A stretch of DNA of 6,730 nucleotides from Gammaproteobacteria bacterium (lineage in GTDB: Bacteria > Pseudomonadota > Gammaproteobacteria > Steroidobacterales > GCA-2729495), in assembly GCA_023383735.1 (NCBI GenBank), contig JAHDYN010000103.1:1-6730 (forward strand), given 5' to 3'. Of the stretch, positions 1 to 6,357 are shown one piece after another. The notes below the pieces were generated by a model. The model searched no databases. It was not told the origin of the DNA and was given only the letters and a program-made list of their open reading frames with translations. Numbering within the stretch: position 1 is the stretch's first letter; each line of letters opens with the position of its first letter. Made by a program: the position numbers and the translations under genes.

Positions 1-582
1 GGTACGCGCCTGTTCGTGCACAGCGATATCTTCGACACGGTGGTCGAGCGGGTTGCGAAAATGGCAAGCCAGTTCAGGATTGGTCACGGTCTCAGTCCCG
101 AGAGCGACCTGGGCCCGCTGATTTCCGCCGAACAACGCGAGCGCGTGATGGGCTACGTCAGTGCGGGACGCAAATCCGGTGCAGAACTGGTCTGTGGCGG
201 CGATGTCCTCCCCGGCCGGGGCTTTTTCATGAAGCCCACCCTGTTCAGCAAGACCACGATGGACATGAGCATTGCCCGCGAGGAGATCTTCGGGCCCGTG
301 CTGTGCGTGCAGTCCTTCGACGACATGGACTTGCAGGCGGTTGCCGATGAGGCAAACCGCAGCATCTACGGATTGTCGGGCAGCGTATGGACCAGGGATA
401 TCTCTGTTGCGCACCGGATGGCCGCGATGATCGATGCCGGACAGGTCAGCATCAACTGCCATGCCGCGGTCGACCCGGCCATCCCCTTTGGCGGCAACCG
501 GCAATCCGGCTGGGGCCGGGAATTCGGCCGCGAGGGACTCGATGCCTACCTGAAGACCAAGGCGACGACAGTCATCTACTGA
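1..582 (+). CDS. Aldehyde dehydrogenase, C-terminal part (5' end outside window)
   Basis: This is the C-terminal 193 residues of an NAD(P)-dependent aldehyde dehydrogenase, which oxidises an aldehyde to its carboxylic acid. Reading frame 1 is open from the first base and begins GTRLFVHSDIFD, the stretch that normally follows the catalytic-cysteine motif (GQ-x-C-x-AG-TR). The active-site Cys therefore lies just left of the window. Visible family motifs are DLGPLIS, EEIFGPV (residues about 92-99, whose Glu contacts the NAD ribose in the family) and PFGGNRQSGWGRE near the C-terminus, followed by a typical AYLKTKA ending and a TGA stop. About 193 of a usual 480-500 residues are present. The INCH and GWGRE segments resemble broad aromatic/aliphatic aldehyde dehydrogenases, but I cannot assign a substrate. 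It converges on the SDR gene with 17 nt between the stops. No truncation or frameshift is visible in this part. Confidence 0.95.
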   Translation, partial: GTRLFVHSDIFDTVVERVAKMASQFRIGHGLSPESDLGPLISAEQRERVMGYVSAGRKSGAELVCGGDVLPGRGFFMKPTLFSKTTMDMSIAREEIFGPVLCVQSFDDMDLQAVADEANRSIYGLSGSVWTRDISVAHRMAAMIDAGQVSINCHAAVDPAIPFGGNRQSGWGREFGREGLDAYLKTKATTVIY

Positions 583-599
583 GCACTACCACCTGGCTG

Positions 600-1313
600 C
601 TACCAGGCGACCGGTTCGCCGAACCGGTCCAGACAGGTTCCGCTGTGTTCAGGTGTCAGCCGGTCGAACACCCGCTGCTGCTCGCGCACGCTGTCGACCG
701 GATCGATGGGTGCGCTGCTGCCGCCCAGATCCGTCTGGCACCAGCCCGGCGCCATCGAGATGACAATCAGGTCGCGCCATTCATTGGCAATGCCCTTCGT
801 CAGCATGTTCAGCCCGGCCTTGCTCGTGCGATAGGCATGGGAGCCGCCCAGCGTGTTGCTGCTTATCGAACCGAGATCACTGGTCATCATCACCACCACT
901 TGCCGCTTGCTCATGCGCACATTGGGCGCGAGCGCCACGGTGACACGGAACGGGGCCAGCAGATTGATTTCGAGTATCTCGCGCCAGATCGCATAGTCCA
1001 TGCTGGCCAGGCTCTGGTAAACCATCCCCTCCGGCGCGCCAAGCGGACCATAGGTACCGGCATTGTTCAGCAGAATGTCGATGGGCATGCCGTGCAACTC
1101 GCGGACCAGCTCCTTGACGCTGCCTTCGCTGGTGACATCCAGGGAGTGGATCTGCACCCTGGCCGGAAACGCCTGCTGAAGGGCGCGTAGCTCGGTGGCA
1201 CTCTCCGGATTGCGCGCACAGGCAAGCACACGCCAGCCGCGCTCGGCAAACTGGCGACTGTGCTCCAGACCAAGCCCCCGGTTGGCACCGGTGATGAGAA
1301 CCGTTCCCGACAT
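600..1313 (-). CDS. Short-chain dehydrogenase/reductase (C-factor/sniffer-like)
   Basis: A 237-residue classical SDR, probably a cytosolic NAD(P)H-dependent carbonyl reductase or alcohol dehydrogenase. Seen in order: the Rossmann cofactor motif TGANRGLG (residues 8-15), LDV (58-60), NNAG (83-86), catalytic Asn in EINLLAPF (N117), Ser in TSDLGSIS (probably S145), catalytic YRTSK with Y161 and K165, and PGWCQTDLGG (189-198). The final GEPVAW resembles the end of C-factor and sniffer-type SDRs. The frame is open further upstream to an ATG at 1421, but the extra 36 residues lack family features and the Rossmann strand starts properly at the ATG at 1313, so I chose that start. No good Shine-Dalgarno precedes it. 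A -10-like TAGAAT lies 7 nt upstream, so a leaderless transcript is possible. It is divergent from the IclR-type regulator. The substrate is unknown; Arg at 11 (TGANRG) is compatible with NADPH preference, but this is a weak inference. Confidence 0.93.
   Translation of the reverse strand: MSGTVLITGANRGLGLEHSRQFAERGWRVLACARNPESATELRALQQAFPARVQIHSLDVTSEGSVKELVRELHGMPIDILLNNAGTYGPLGAPEGMVYQSLASMDYAIWREILEINLLAPFRVTVALAPNVRMSKRQVVVMMTSDLGSISSNTLGGSHAYRTSKAGLNMLTKGIANEWRDLIVISMAPGWCQTDLGGSSAPIDPVDSVREQQRVFDRLTPEHSGTCLDRFGEPVAW
609..629. repeat. Perfect 9-bp inverted repeat with 3-nt loop at the SDR 3' end
   Basis: GACCGGTTC (609-617), GCC (618-620) and GAACCGGTC (621-629) form a perfect 9-bp hairpin. 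It lies inside the last codons of the SDR (the DRFGEPV segment) and 27 nt downstream of the ALDH stop. There is no T-run on either side, so it is not a textbook intrinsic terminator. It could slow or end transcription between the two convergent genes, protect 3' ends, or be a chance result of the coding sequence. Confidence 0.55.
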
Positions 1314-1338
1314 GCACCGGATTCTAAGGCCTTGCGAT

Positions 1339-1353
1339 CGGCCCATGGGGCCG
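1339..1353. promoter_or_regulatory. Candidate operator: 6-bp inverted repeat around ATG
   Basis: CGGCCC and GGGCCG are exact reverse complements flanking a 3-nt centre. The element ends 3 nt before the TTGGCA -35 box of the regulator promoter, a plausible site for an activator or autorepressor. IclR-family sites are usually short palindromes of about 15 bp, which fits the size, but in GC-rich DNA a dyad like this can arise by chance. Confidence 0.3.
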
Positions 1354-1356
1354 GGC

Positions 1357-1385
1357 TTGGCAAGCTGACTGGCAGTGACTAAGAT
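1357..1385 (+). promoter_or_regulatory. Sigma70-like promoter for the IclR-type regulator
   Basis: TTGGCA (1357-1362; 5 of 6 matches to TTGACA), a 17-nt spacer and TAAGAT (1380-1385; 4 of 6 matches to TATAAT) make a plausible housekeeping promoter. Transcription would start near 1392 and give a leader of about 33 nt before the ATG at 1425. The only Shine-Dalgarno-like sequence in that leader, AGGGA (1407-1411), lies 13 nt from the ATG, farther than usual. Two TGACT direct repeats sit in the spacer region, so a bound regulator there could block polymerase. Confidence 0.55.
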
Positions 1386-1424
1386 CGTCCGCCTGCCGGT
1401 CGGACCAGGGATGCCAGACAAGCA

Positions 1425-2251
1425 ATGACTTCAACCCGCCCCATACGTGCCTTGCTGCGTGGTCTGGAGGTGCTGCACGTGCTCAACCAGCGCAACGGTG
1501 CCACAGTTTCCGAGGTTGCTTCCGCCATAGAGCTGCCACGAACCACCACCTATCGCATTCTCGAAACGCTGTGCAACGCGGGCTATGCCTACCGTGCAGC
1601 AAGCGACGAACGCTATCGCCTCACCATCATGGTGCGCGGCCCTCGGATGGTTTCGATGACGAGGCCTGGGTGACCCAGATTGCCCGCCCGTACATGTATG
1701 AGCTTTGCACCGAACTGGTCTGGCCAATCGCGATCGCAACCCTGTCCGGCTCGACGATGCTTGTACGCCAGACAACCGACCACCGAAGTCCGCTGGCGGT
1801 CGAGAAGCGCGGGCCCGGCTTCCGGGTTGCCATCCTCACCTCTGCTTCCGGGCTCTGCTATCTGGCTCACAGCCCGTCCGAGCAGCAGGAAGCCCTGCTC
1901 GACCTGCTCCTGCGCCCGAAGCGCGGCGAGGAACAGCTGAGCAACCGGAAGAAGACCATCGAATTGCTGTCGGAGACGAAGAAGCGCGGCTATTCGGTAT
2001 GGCGGCGTCCGCGCCGTATTTCAGATGAATTGAGTTTTTCGGTACCGATCATGGCGAGGGACCGGCTGCTTGCATCGCTCACGATCCGCTTCTCGAGTAC
2101 GGCCGTACCCGAAGCAGATGCGATCCAGCGCTTCATCCCGAAGATGAAGGCGGTTGCGCAGCGGATTGGCAGTGATTTCCTCGCCCAGAATGAACATCAG
2201 GCGCTGGCCATCGCTGCCGACGCGCCCGGTACGGCCGGTAGCGGCAACTAG
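1425..2251 (+). pseudogene. IclR-family transcriptional regulator (MhpR-like), broken by a frameshift
   Basis: One regulator gene lies in two frames. Residues 1-72 (1425-1640) form the N-terminal winged helix-turn-helix of IclR proteins, with TVSEVASAIELPRTTTYRIL as the HTH and DERYRLTIMVRG as the wing. This frame then runs into a stop at 1671-1673. From about 1644 the next frame continues with SDGFDDEAWVTQIA and a full effector-binding domain to 2251. The order matches MhpR, the regulator of 3-hydroxyphenylpropionate catabolism, where the wing continues as VRQLSEGFRDE. Restoring one base near 1641-1642 (GGC CTC TCG GAT) would give VRGLSDGF and a protein of about 275 residues, close to the roughly 277 of E. 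coli MhpR. No slippery heptamer is present at the junction, so programmed frameshifting is unlikely. Either the gene is inactive or this is a sequencing error. An intact protein would bind an aromatic or acyl effector and control the divergent SDR and possibly the other genes here. The effector is unknown. Confidence 0.87.
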
Positions 2252-2269
2252 ACGGCTCCGAAATGCAAA

Positions 2270-2297
2270 GGGCCGGTACACCACCGTGTACCGGCCC
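2270..2297 (-). terminator. Strong hairpin terminator between convergent genes
   Basis: GGGCCGGTACAC (2270-2281), loop CACC (2282-2285) and GTGTACCGGCCC (2286-2297) form a perfect 12-bp stem with a tetraloop. On the minus strand the stem is followed by TTTGCATTT, a moderately U-rich tail as in an intrinsic terminator, 41 nt after the hydantoinase B stop. On the plus strand it lies 19 nt after the regulator stop, but the next bases are GC-rich. It therefore most likely ends the hyuA-hyuB transcript and may also hinder read-through from the regulator. Confidence 0.78.
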
Positions 2298-2338
2298 CGC
2301 AACGACTCCGCATCCGGCAACCCGGGCCTTTGCTGCCC

Positions 2339-4258
2339 TCAGGCGACCTTGCTGGCGGCCTTCTTGGGCTTTTTCGCTGACGACTTTCCTGCCGTGAACC
2401 GGGCCTGGAAAACCGGCTGCTTTGGCGCATCCAGACCGGTTTCCTTCTTGCATGCCTTCTTCAGTTCCGGAATCGTGCCACCGAAGTCGAAGAGCTTGGG
2501 CTTGCCACGCTTCTTGGCCAGCTTCGCCCTCAACGCCAGCGTTGCCTTCTCATCGGCGCTGCCGTCAGCCTTGATCACGACGCCGTAACGCTTCGCGCCT
2601 TCACGCGATACCAGCCCGGCTTCCACATCGAATGCAACCTGCTCGATCGGCCGCTTGAAGGGATCACCCCAGCCACCACCGCCCCAGGTATCGAAGTACA
2701 GCAACTCGCCTTCGAGCACAGGAATGCGATCGCACTTCGAGGGCAGCAGCACCTTCTTGCCGTTCTTGCGGATCAGCGTCTTGCGGCTGCGCGCACCGGG
2801 CTCGCCACCGGTGACGCCCCACGGGTAGGTCAGCCAGCGATCATCATGGATCGAGATCTGGCCATCTTCCAGGAAGCGATAGGCGACACGCAGTGCATTG
2901 CCGCCACGATGAAGACCGGCACCACCACTGTCGATGATGGTCTCGTAGGCCTCGATCCGCAGCGGGAAGTAGCTTTCGAGGAATTCGTTGGGTACGTTGG
3001 TGAAGCTCGGCCACAGCGAGTGCCCGTCCGGCCCGTCGCCCGAAGGCTTGCCCGGAACGCCACCGAAGCCGATGGAGAACAGCTGATACCACTCACCGTT
3101 CTTCCGGTAACCCGAATACATGAGGTGCGGACTGTCCGAGAAACCCGCCGCGCAAAGAAAGTCAGGATTACCCTGTCCGAGCAGACCACCGAGGATGTCG
3201 AAGATACGGCCCAGTGCATGCGTGCGGCAGGACAGGGCTGCCGGCGCGCGCGGCTTGAGCAGCGTACCCTCGGGAATCCGCACTTCCATCAGGTCGTAAA
3301 AACCGTCGTTGAACATGATCTGCGGGTCGAAGACCATGATCATGTAGACGCCGCAGAACATCTTGAACATCTCTTCGTTGAGAAGGAAGTTCACGGAACC
3401 CGTCGACTGGGGATCGGTGCCTTCAAAGTCAAAGATGACCTTGCCACCTTCGCGCCACATCGCACACTTGATCTTGTAGGGCCCCATGCCCATGCCGTCG
3501 TCGCACAGATAGTCCTCGAAGTACTGGCGCTTGGTCGGCACGGTGTCCTTGATGAGCCGGGCCATGGCGCGCTTGTTGCGGTCGAGGAGCTCTTCGAGAG
3601 CCGAATAGAACAGGTCATCGCTGAAACGGTTGGCGATCTCGATGACGCGCTTCTCGGCCGTACGGATGGCCGCGACGATGGCGTGGAAGTCGCTGCGGTT
3701 CCACTGCGGCATGCGGCAGTTGTGCAGGATGAGGTTGAGAATATCCTCCTGCAGCACATCCTTCTTGTAGATCTTCATCGGCGGAACGCGAATGCCTTCC
3801 TCGAAGATCGACTGTGCATCCGTCGGCATGCTGCCCGGCACCTTGCCACCGATATCGGTCATGTGACCGAACATCGCTGCATAGGCCAGCAGCCGGCCGT
3901 CCTTGAAGATCGGCCGCAGCAGCAGCCAGTCGTTGGAGTGGCTTACCGCACCATTGCAGGAGTAGGGATCCGTCGTGAGGAATATGTCGCCCTCTTCGAT
4001 GGTGCCCTCATAGGCGGCCTTGAAGCCGTAAATGAAGCTGCCGAACTGCCCGACGACCATCTTGCCGTCGACGTTGGCGATCATCGGGAACTCGTCGTGC
4101 TGTTCACGGATACCCGGGGACATGGCCGTACGGAACAACACGGCATCCATTTCCCAGCGTGCGTTCAGCATGCTGTTCTCGATGATATCGAGCGAAATCG
4201 GATCGACGTCGACCCGCTTGAAAGGCCGCGGCTTGGTTTCAACAATTCTGGCTGGCAT
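2339..4258 (-). CDS. hyuB: Hydantoinase B / oxoprolinase family subunit (HyuB-like)
   Basis: A 639-residue HyuB-family protein, the metal-dependent half of ATP-dependent hydantoinases, oxoprolinases, caprolactamase and acetone/acetophenone carboxylases. Family motifs: DPY (97-99), SHSND (106-110; the usual H-x-x-D), GHMTDIGG (131-138), PGSMP (141-145), EEGIRVPP (153-160), DFEGTDPQSTG (277-287), IPEGTLL (328-334), a DGPDG...FTNVPNEFLESYFPL stretch (408-433), DSGGAGLHRGG (443-453) and WGGGGWGDP (525-533). The start at 4258 is supported by AGGAG 7 nt upstream. It follows hyuA by 41 nt and must act with it. Oddities: hydantoinases usually have HHxD where this has HMTD, the usual D-x-S near residue 55 reads DEF, and after the Gly-rich motif there is a tail of about 105 residues ending in a Lys/Ala-rich stretch (625-636). 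Most two-subunit HyuB proteins are nearer 520-590 residues. The family is certain; lactam hydrolysis versus ketone carboxylation is not decidable. No small third subunit, as carboxylases need, is seen next to it. Confidence 0.95.
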   Translation of the reverse strand: MPARIVETKPRPFKRVDVDPISLDIIENSMLNARWEMDAVLFRTAMSPGIREQHDEFPMIANVDGKMVVGQFGSFIYGFKAAYEGTIEEGDIFLTTDPYSCNGAVSHSNDWLLLRPIFKDGRLLAYAAMFGHMTDIGGKVPGSMPTDAQSIFEEGIRVPPMKIYKKDVLQEDILNLILHNCRMPQWNRSDFHAIVAAIRTAEKRVIEIANRFSDDLFYSALEELLDRNKRAMARLIKDTVPTKRQYFEDYLCDDGMGMGPYKIKCAMWREGGKVIFDFEGTDPQSTGSVNFLLNEEMFKMFCGVYMIMVFDPQIMFNDGFYDLMEVRIPEGTLLKPRAPAALSCRTHALGRIFDILGGLLGQGNPDFLCAAGFSDSPHLMYSGYRKNGEWYQLFSIGFGGVPGKPSGDGPDGHSLWPSFTNVPNEFLESYFPLRIEAYETIIDSGGAGLHRGGNALRVAYRFLEDGQISIHDDRWLTYPWGVTGGEPGARSRKTLIRKNGKKVLLPSKCDRIPVLEGELLYFDTWGGGGWGDPFKRPIEQVAFDVEAGLVSREGAKRYGVVIKADGSADEKATLALRAKLAKKRGKPKLFDFGGTIPELKKACKKETGLDAPKQPVFQARFTAGKSSAKKPKKAASKVA

Positions 4259-4265
4259 CTGTTTG

Positions 4266-4270
4266 CTCCT
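4266..4270 (-). promoter_or_regulatory. Ribosome binding site of hydantoinase B
   Basis: AGGAG on the minus strand lies 7 nt before the ATG at 4258, inside the 41-nt gap after the hydantoinase A stop. It fixes the start codon. No promoter is evident in the gap, so the two genes are probably co-transcribed. Confidence 0.8.
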
Positions 4271-4299
4271 GCGCTCTTGGCTGAGTGGGGCTTGATGAA

Positions 4300-6357
4300 T
4301 CAGGTTTCAGGGGTGATGAGGATATTGCCCCAGTCATCCACCTTGCCCTGGTGCCCCGGGAGAATAAGGGTCGTCGAATCCATCTCCATAACGATGGCCG
4401 GACCGCTGACCACGTTGCCGGACCGCAGCTTCGACCGGTCATAAAGCGTGGCATCCCGGTCCCTGCCTTCGACGAAGATCTTGAGTTTCGCGGTTGCCGC
4501 TGCCGAGGGGCTTTCGCCGCCCTTCGGTGCCTTCGGCGCGCGCACATTGGTTGCCCGCCCCTGGGCAACAGCGCGCAAATTCACCAGTTCCTTGTCGTGC
4601 GGCAGGGCAAAGGTGAACAGCTGGCGGTGCATCTCGTCGAAGCGTTCACCGATGACGTCCAGACCGCGGGCATCGAACTCCTCGATCTCGAAATCGACCG
4701 TCAGCAGCAGACCCTGACCGTGATAACGGATATCAACCTGATAGCTCAGCGTCTGATCGGACTTGGGAATGCCCTCGTTGTCCAGTGCCTTCGACGCCTG
4801 CTTTGCCAGGTCGCGAAAGGTCTTCGCGACTTCCTTGACCGAGGTATCACTGAAGCGGCGGATGAAGGTACGCGAAGCATCGTCGCGCACCCGCGTGGTT
4901 GCATCACCGTAGGCGCACAAGACCCCGGGCCCCGGCGGAATGATGACCGGCCATGACTTCGTCAGCTTGCCGACGGCGTTGGCATGCAGCGGACCGGCAC
5001 CACCGAAGGCCATCAGCGCAAAGTCGCGCGGATCGTAACCCTTCTCGACGGACACGAGGCGCAACGCGCCGTACATGTTCTCGTTGACGATGTCGATGAT
5101 GCCGGCAGCGGCCTGCTTGAGGCTGATGCCGAGCCCATCGGCGATGCTCTGTACGGCTGCTTCCGCGAGATCGCGCCGGATCTGCATATCGCCACCGAGA
5201 CGTACCTCGCCGCTCGGAAGATAACCGAGCACCAGGTTTGCATCGGTTACAGTCGGCAGCGTGCCGCCACGGTTATAGGCGGCCGGACCCGGCAGTGCGC
5301 CGGCGCTCTCCGGACCGACACGCAGCGCCTTGGTCAGCTCGGGCACCTTGGCAATGGACCCGCCACCTGCACCAACGGTACGCACGTCGACCGACGATGC
5401 GCGCACCGTAACGTCGCCGACTGTGGTTTCACGCCGCAGCTGCGCCTTGCCATTTTCGACCAGACAGACGTCCGTGGACGTGCCGCCCATGTCAAAGGTC
5501 AGCAGATTCTTGAATCCTGCCTGCTGCGCCACCCACACCGCACCGGACACACCGCCAGCAGGGCCGCTCATCAGCAGGTTGACCGGCAAGGCTTCCGCCG
5601 CCTTCGCGGAAGCCAGACCACCGTCAGAACGCAGGATGTGCAACTGCACCTTGCTCATGGTCTTTTTCAGATTCTTCTGCAGGTTGCGGACGTAGGTCTC
5701 GACCTTCGGACGCACATAGGAGTTGGCCACCGTGGTGATGGTGCGCTCATATTCCTGCATTTCCGGCGCAATGTCGGATGACAGTGAAACCGGAATGTCC
5801 GGCATGATCTCCCGCGCGATCTTGCCGACGCGCTGTTCATTCTCGGGATTTGCAAATGAATTGATCAGCGAGATCGTCAGCGCCTCGATACCCTTCTTGC
5901 TGAGGGCCTTGAGATCGCGACGCAGCTTCGCTTCGTCAAGCTTCCGTACCAGCTCACCGCGTGCACCGATGCGCTCGTCGGCCTCGATGGTGAGAGCCAG
6001 CGGCGCCATCGGCAGGCTCTTGTTGTAGATCACCCAGCCACCCAGACCACCCGGAACAAAGGACCGCGCGATCTGCAGGACCTGCCGATAGCCTTTGCTG
6101 GTGACCAGACCGACCTTCGCGCCCGAGCCGGTCAACACCGTGTTCGTGGCAACCGTGGTGCCATGCATGATGTGATGAATCTGGTTGGGATCGATGCCCG
6201 CGTTGTTGCAGACCTTGGCGATGCCATTCAGCACGCCGACCGATGAGTCGTGGGGTGTGCTCGGCACCTTCGCCGTGAAAATATCCCCGTTCTGCTCATT
6301 GATGAGCAGCAGATCCGTGAACGTGCCTCCAACGTCAACCCCCAGACGGTAACTCAT
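4300..6357 (-). CDS. hyuA: Hydantoinase A / oxoprolinase family subunit (HyuA-like)
   Basis: A 685-residue HyuA-family protein, the ATP-binding ASKHA-fold half of the HyuA-HyuB enzyme. It uses ATP to activate the substrate (lactam, hydantoin or ketone enol, depending on the member). Domains: N-terminal region (about 1-185) with phosphate-loop DVGGTFTD (8-15) and HGTTVATN (65-72); central hydantoinase A domain (about 190-490) with EYERT (202-206), LRSDGG (242-247), SGPAGG (264-269), DMGGTSTDV (289-297), GAGGGSIA (329-336), PGPAAY (356-361), TVTDANLVLG (369-378), FGGAGPLHA (451-459) and GVLCAYG (478-484); and a C-terminal domain (about 500-685) with RYHGQG (544-549) and SGPAIVME (651-658). Length is normal for the family. 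GAGAGG-like GAGAGG 5 nt before the ATG at 6357 supports the start. One departure: the usual PGPACY motif has Ala for Cys. Upstream is an HMG-CoA lyase gene, downstream hyuB. The family call is firm; the substrate is open. Confidence 0.96.
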   Translation of the reverse strand: MSYRLGVDVGGTFTDLLLINEQNGDIFTAKVPSTPHDSSVGVLNGIAKVCNNAGIDPNQIHHIMHGTTVATNTVLTGSGAKVGLVTSKGYRQVLQIARSFVPGGLGGWVIYNKSLPMAPLALTIEADERIGARGELVRKLDEAKLRRDLKALSKKGIEALTISLINSFANPENEQRVGKIAREIMPDIPVSLSSDIAPEMQEYERTITTVANSYVRPKVETYVRNLQKNLKKTMSKVQLHILRSDGGLASAKAAEALPVNLLMSGPAGGVSGAVWVAQQAGFKNLLTFDMGGTSTDVCLVENGKAQLRRETTVGDVTVRASSVDVRTVGAGGGSIAKVPELTKALRVGPESAGALPGPAAYNRGGTLPTVTDANLVLGYLPSGEVRLGGDMQIRRDLAEAAVQSIADGLGISLKQAAAGIIDIVNENMYGALRLVSVEKGYDPRDFALMAFGGAGPLHANAVGKLTKSWPVIIPPGPGVLCAYGDATTRVRDDASRTFIRRFSDTSVKEVAKTFRDLAKQASKALDNEGIPKSDQTLSYQVDIRYHGQGLLLTVDFEIEEFDARGLDVIGERFDEMHRQLFTFALPHDKELVNLRAVAQGRATNVRAPKAPKGGESPSAAATAKLKIFVEGRDRDATLYDRSKLRSGNVVSGPAIVMEMDSTTLILPGHQGKVDDWGNILITPET

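Larger units (their letters stand above)
1314..1424. promoter_or_regulatory. Divergent intergenic control region (SDR / IclR regulator)
   Basis: These 111 nt separate the divergent starts of the SDR (minus) and the regulator (plus). IclR-family regulators commonly act on their own divergent promoter region, which makes this the likely operator site. It holds a perfect inverted repeat CGGCCC-ATG-GGGCCG (1339-1353) just upstream of the regulator -35 box, direct repeats TGACT at 1366-1370 and 1376-1380 spaced one helical turn apart, and a weaker dyad GTCCG-N9-CGGAC (1387-1405). Which of these is bound cannot be told from the sequence. Confidence 0.6.

Noticed and set aside
387..1190. 267-codon plus-strand ORF across the ALDH end and antisense to the SDR
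   Set aside because: It overlaps two clear genes in other frames, and its translation has no family features.
1314..1421. N-terminal extension of the SDR to the ATG at 1421
   Set aside because: The extra 36 residues would precede the Rossmann strand that normally starts the protein, and the extension would cover the promoter of the divergent regulator.
1411..1428. Five-codon leader ORF (ATG at 1411) overlapping the regulator start as ATGA
   Set aside because: The only Shine-Dalgarno-like sequence overlaps its ATG, so it is unlikely to be translated; a chance ATG is the simpler reading.
1638..1645. Programmed -1 frameshift in the regulator
   Set aside because: The junction GCGGCCCTCGG has no slippery X-XXY-YYZ heptamer in the reading frame, and IclR regulators are not known to use recoding.
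2246..2340. Small gene between the regulator and hydantoinase B
   Set aside because: The 87 nt are mostly taken by the terminator hairpin, and no credible ORF with a start signal is present.
2846..4444. 532-codon plus-strand ORF antisense to hydantoinase B
   Set aside because: It mirrors the strongly conserved HyuB gene, has His/Arg/Val-rich composition typical of antisense frames in GC-rich DNA, and shows no recognisable motif.
4984..5781. 265-codon plus-strand ORF antisense to hydantoinase A
   Set aside because: A shadow of the conserved HyuA frame; no ribosome binding site or motif.
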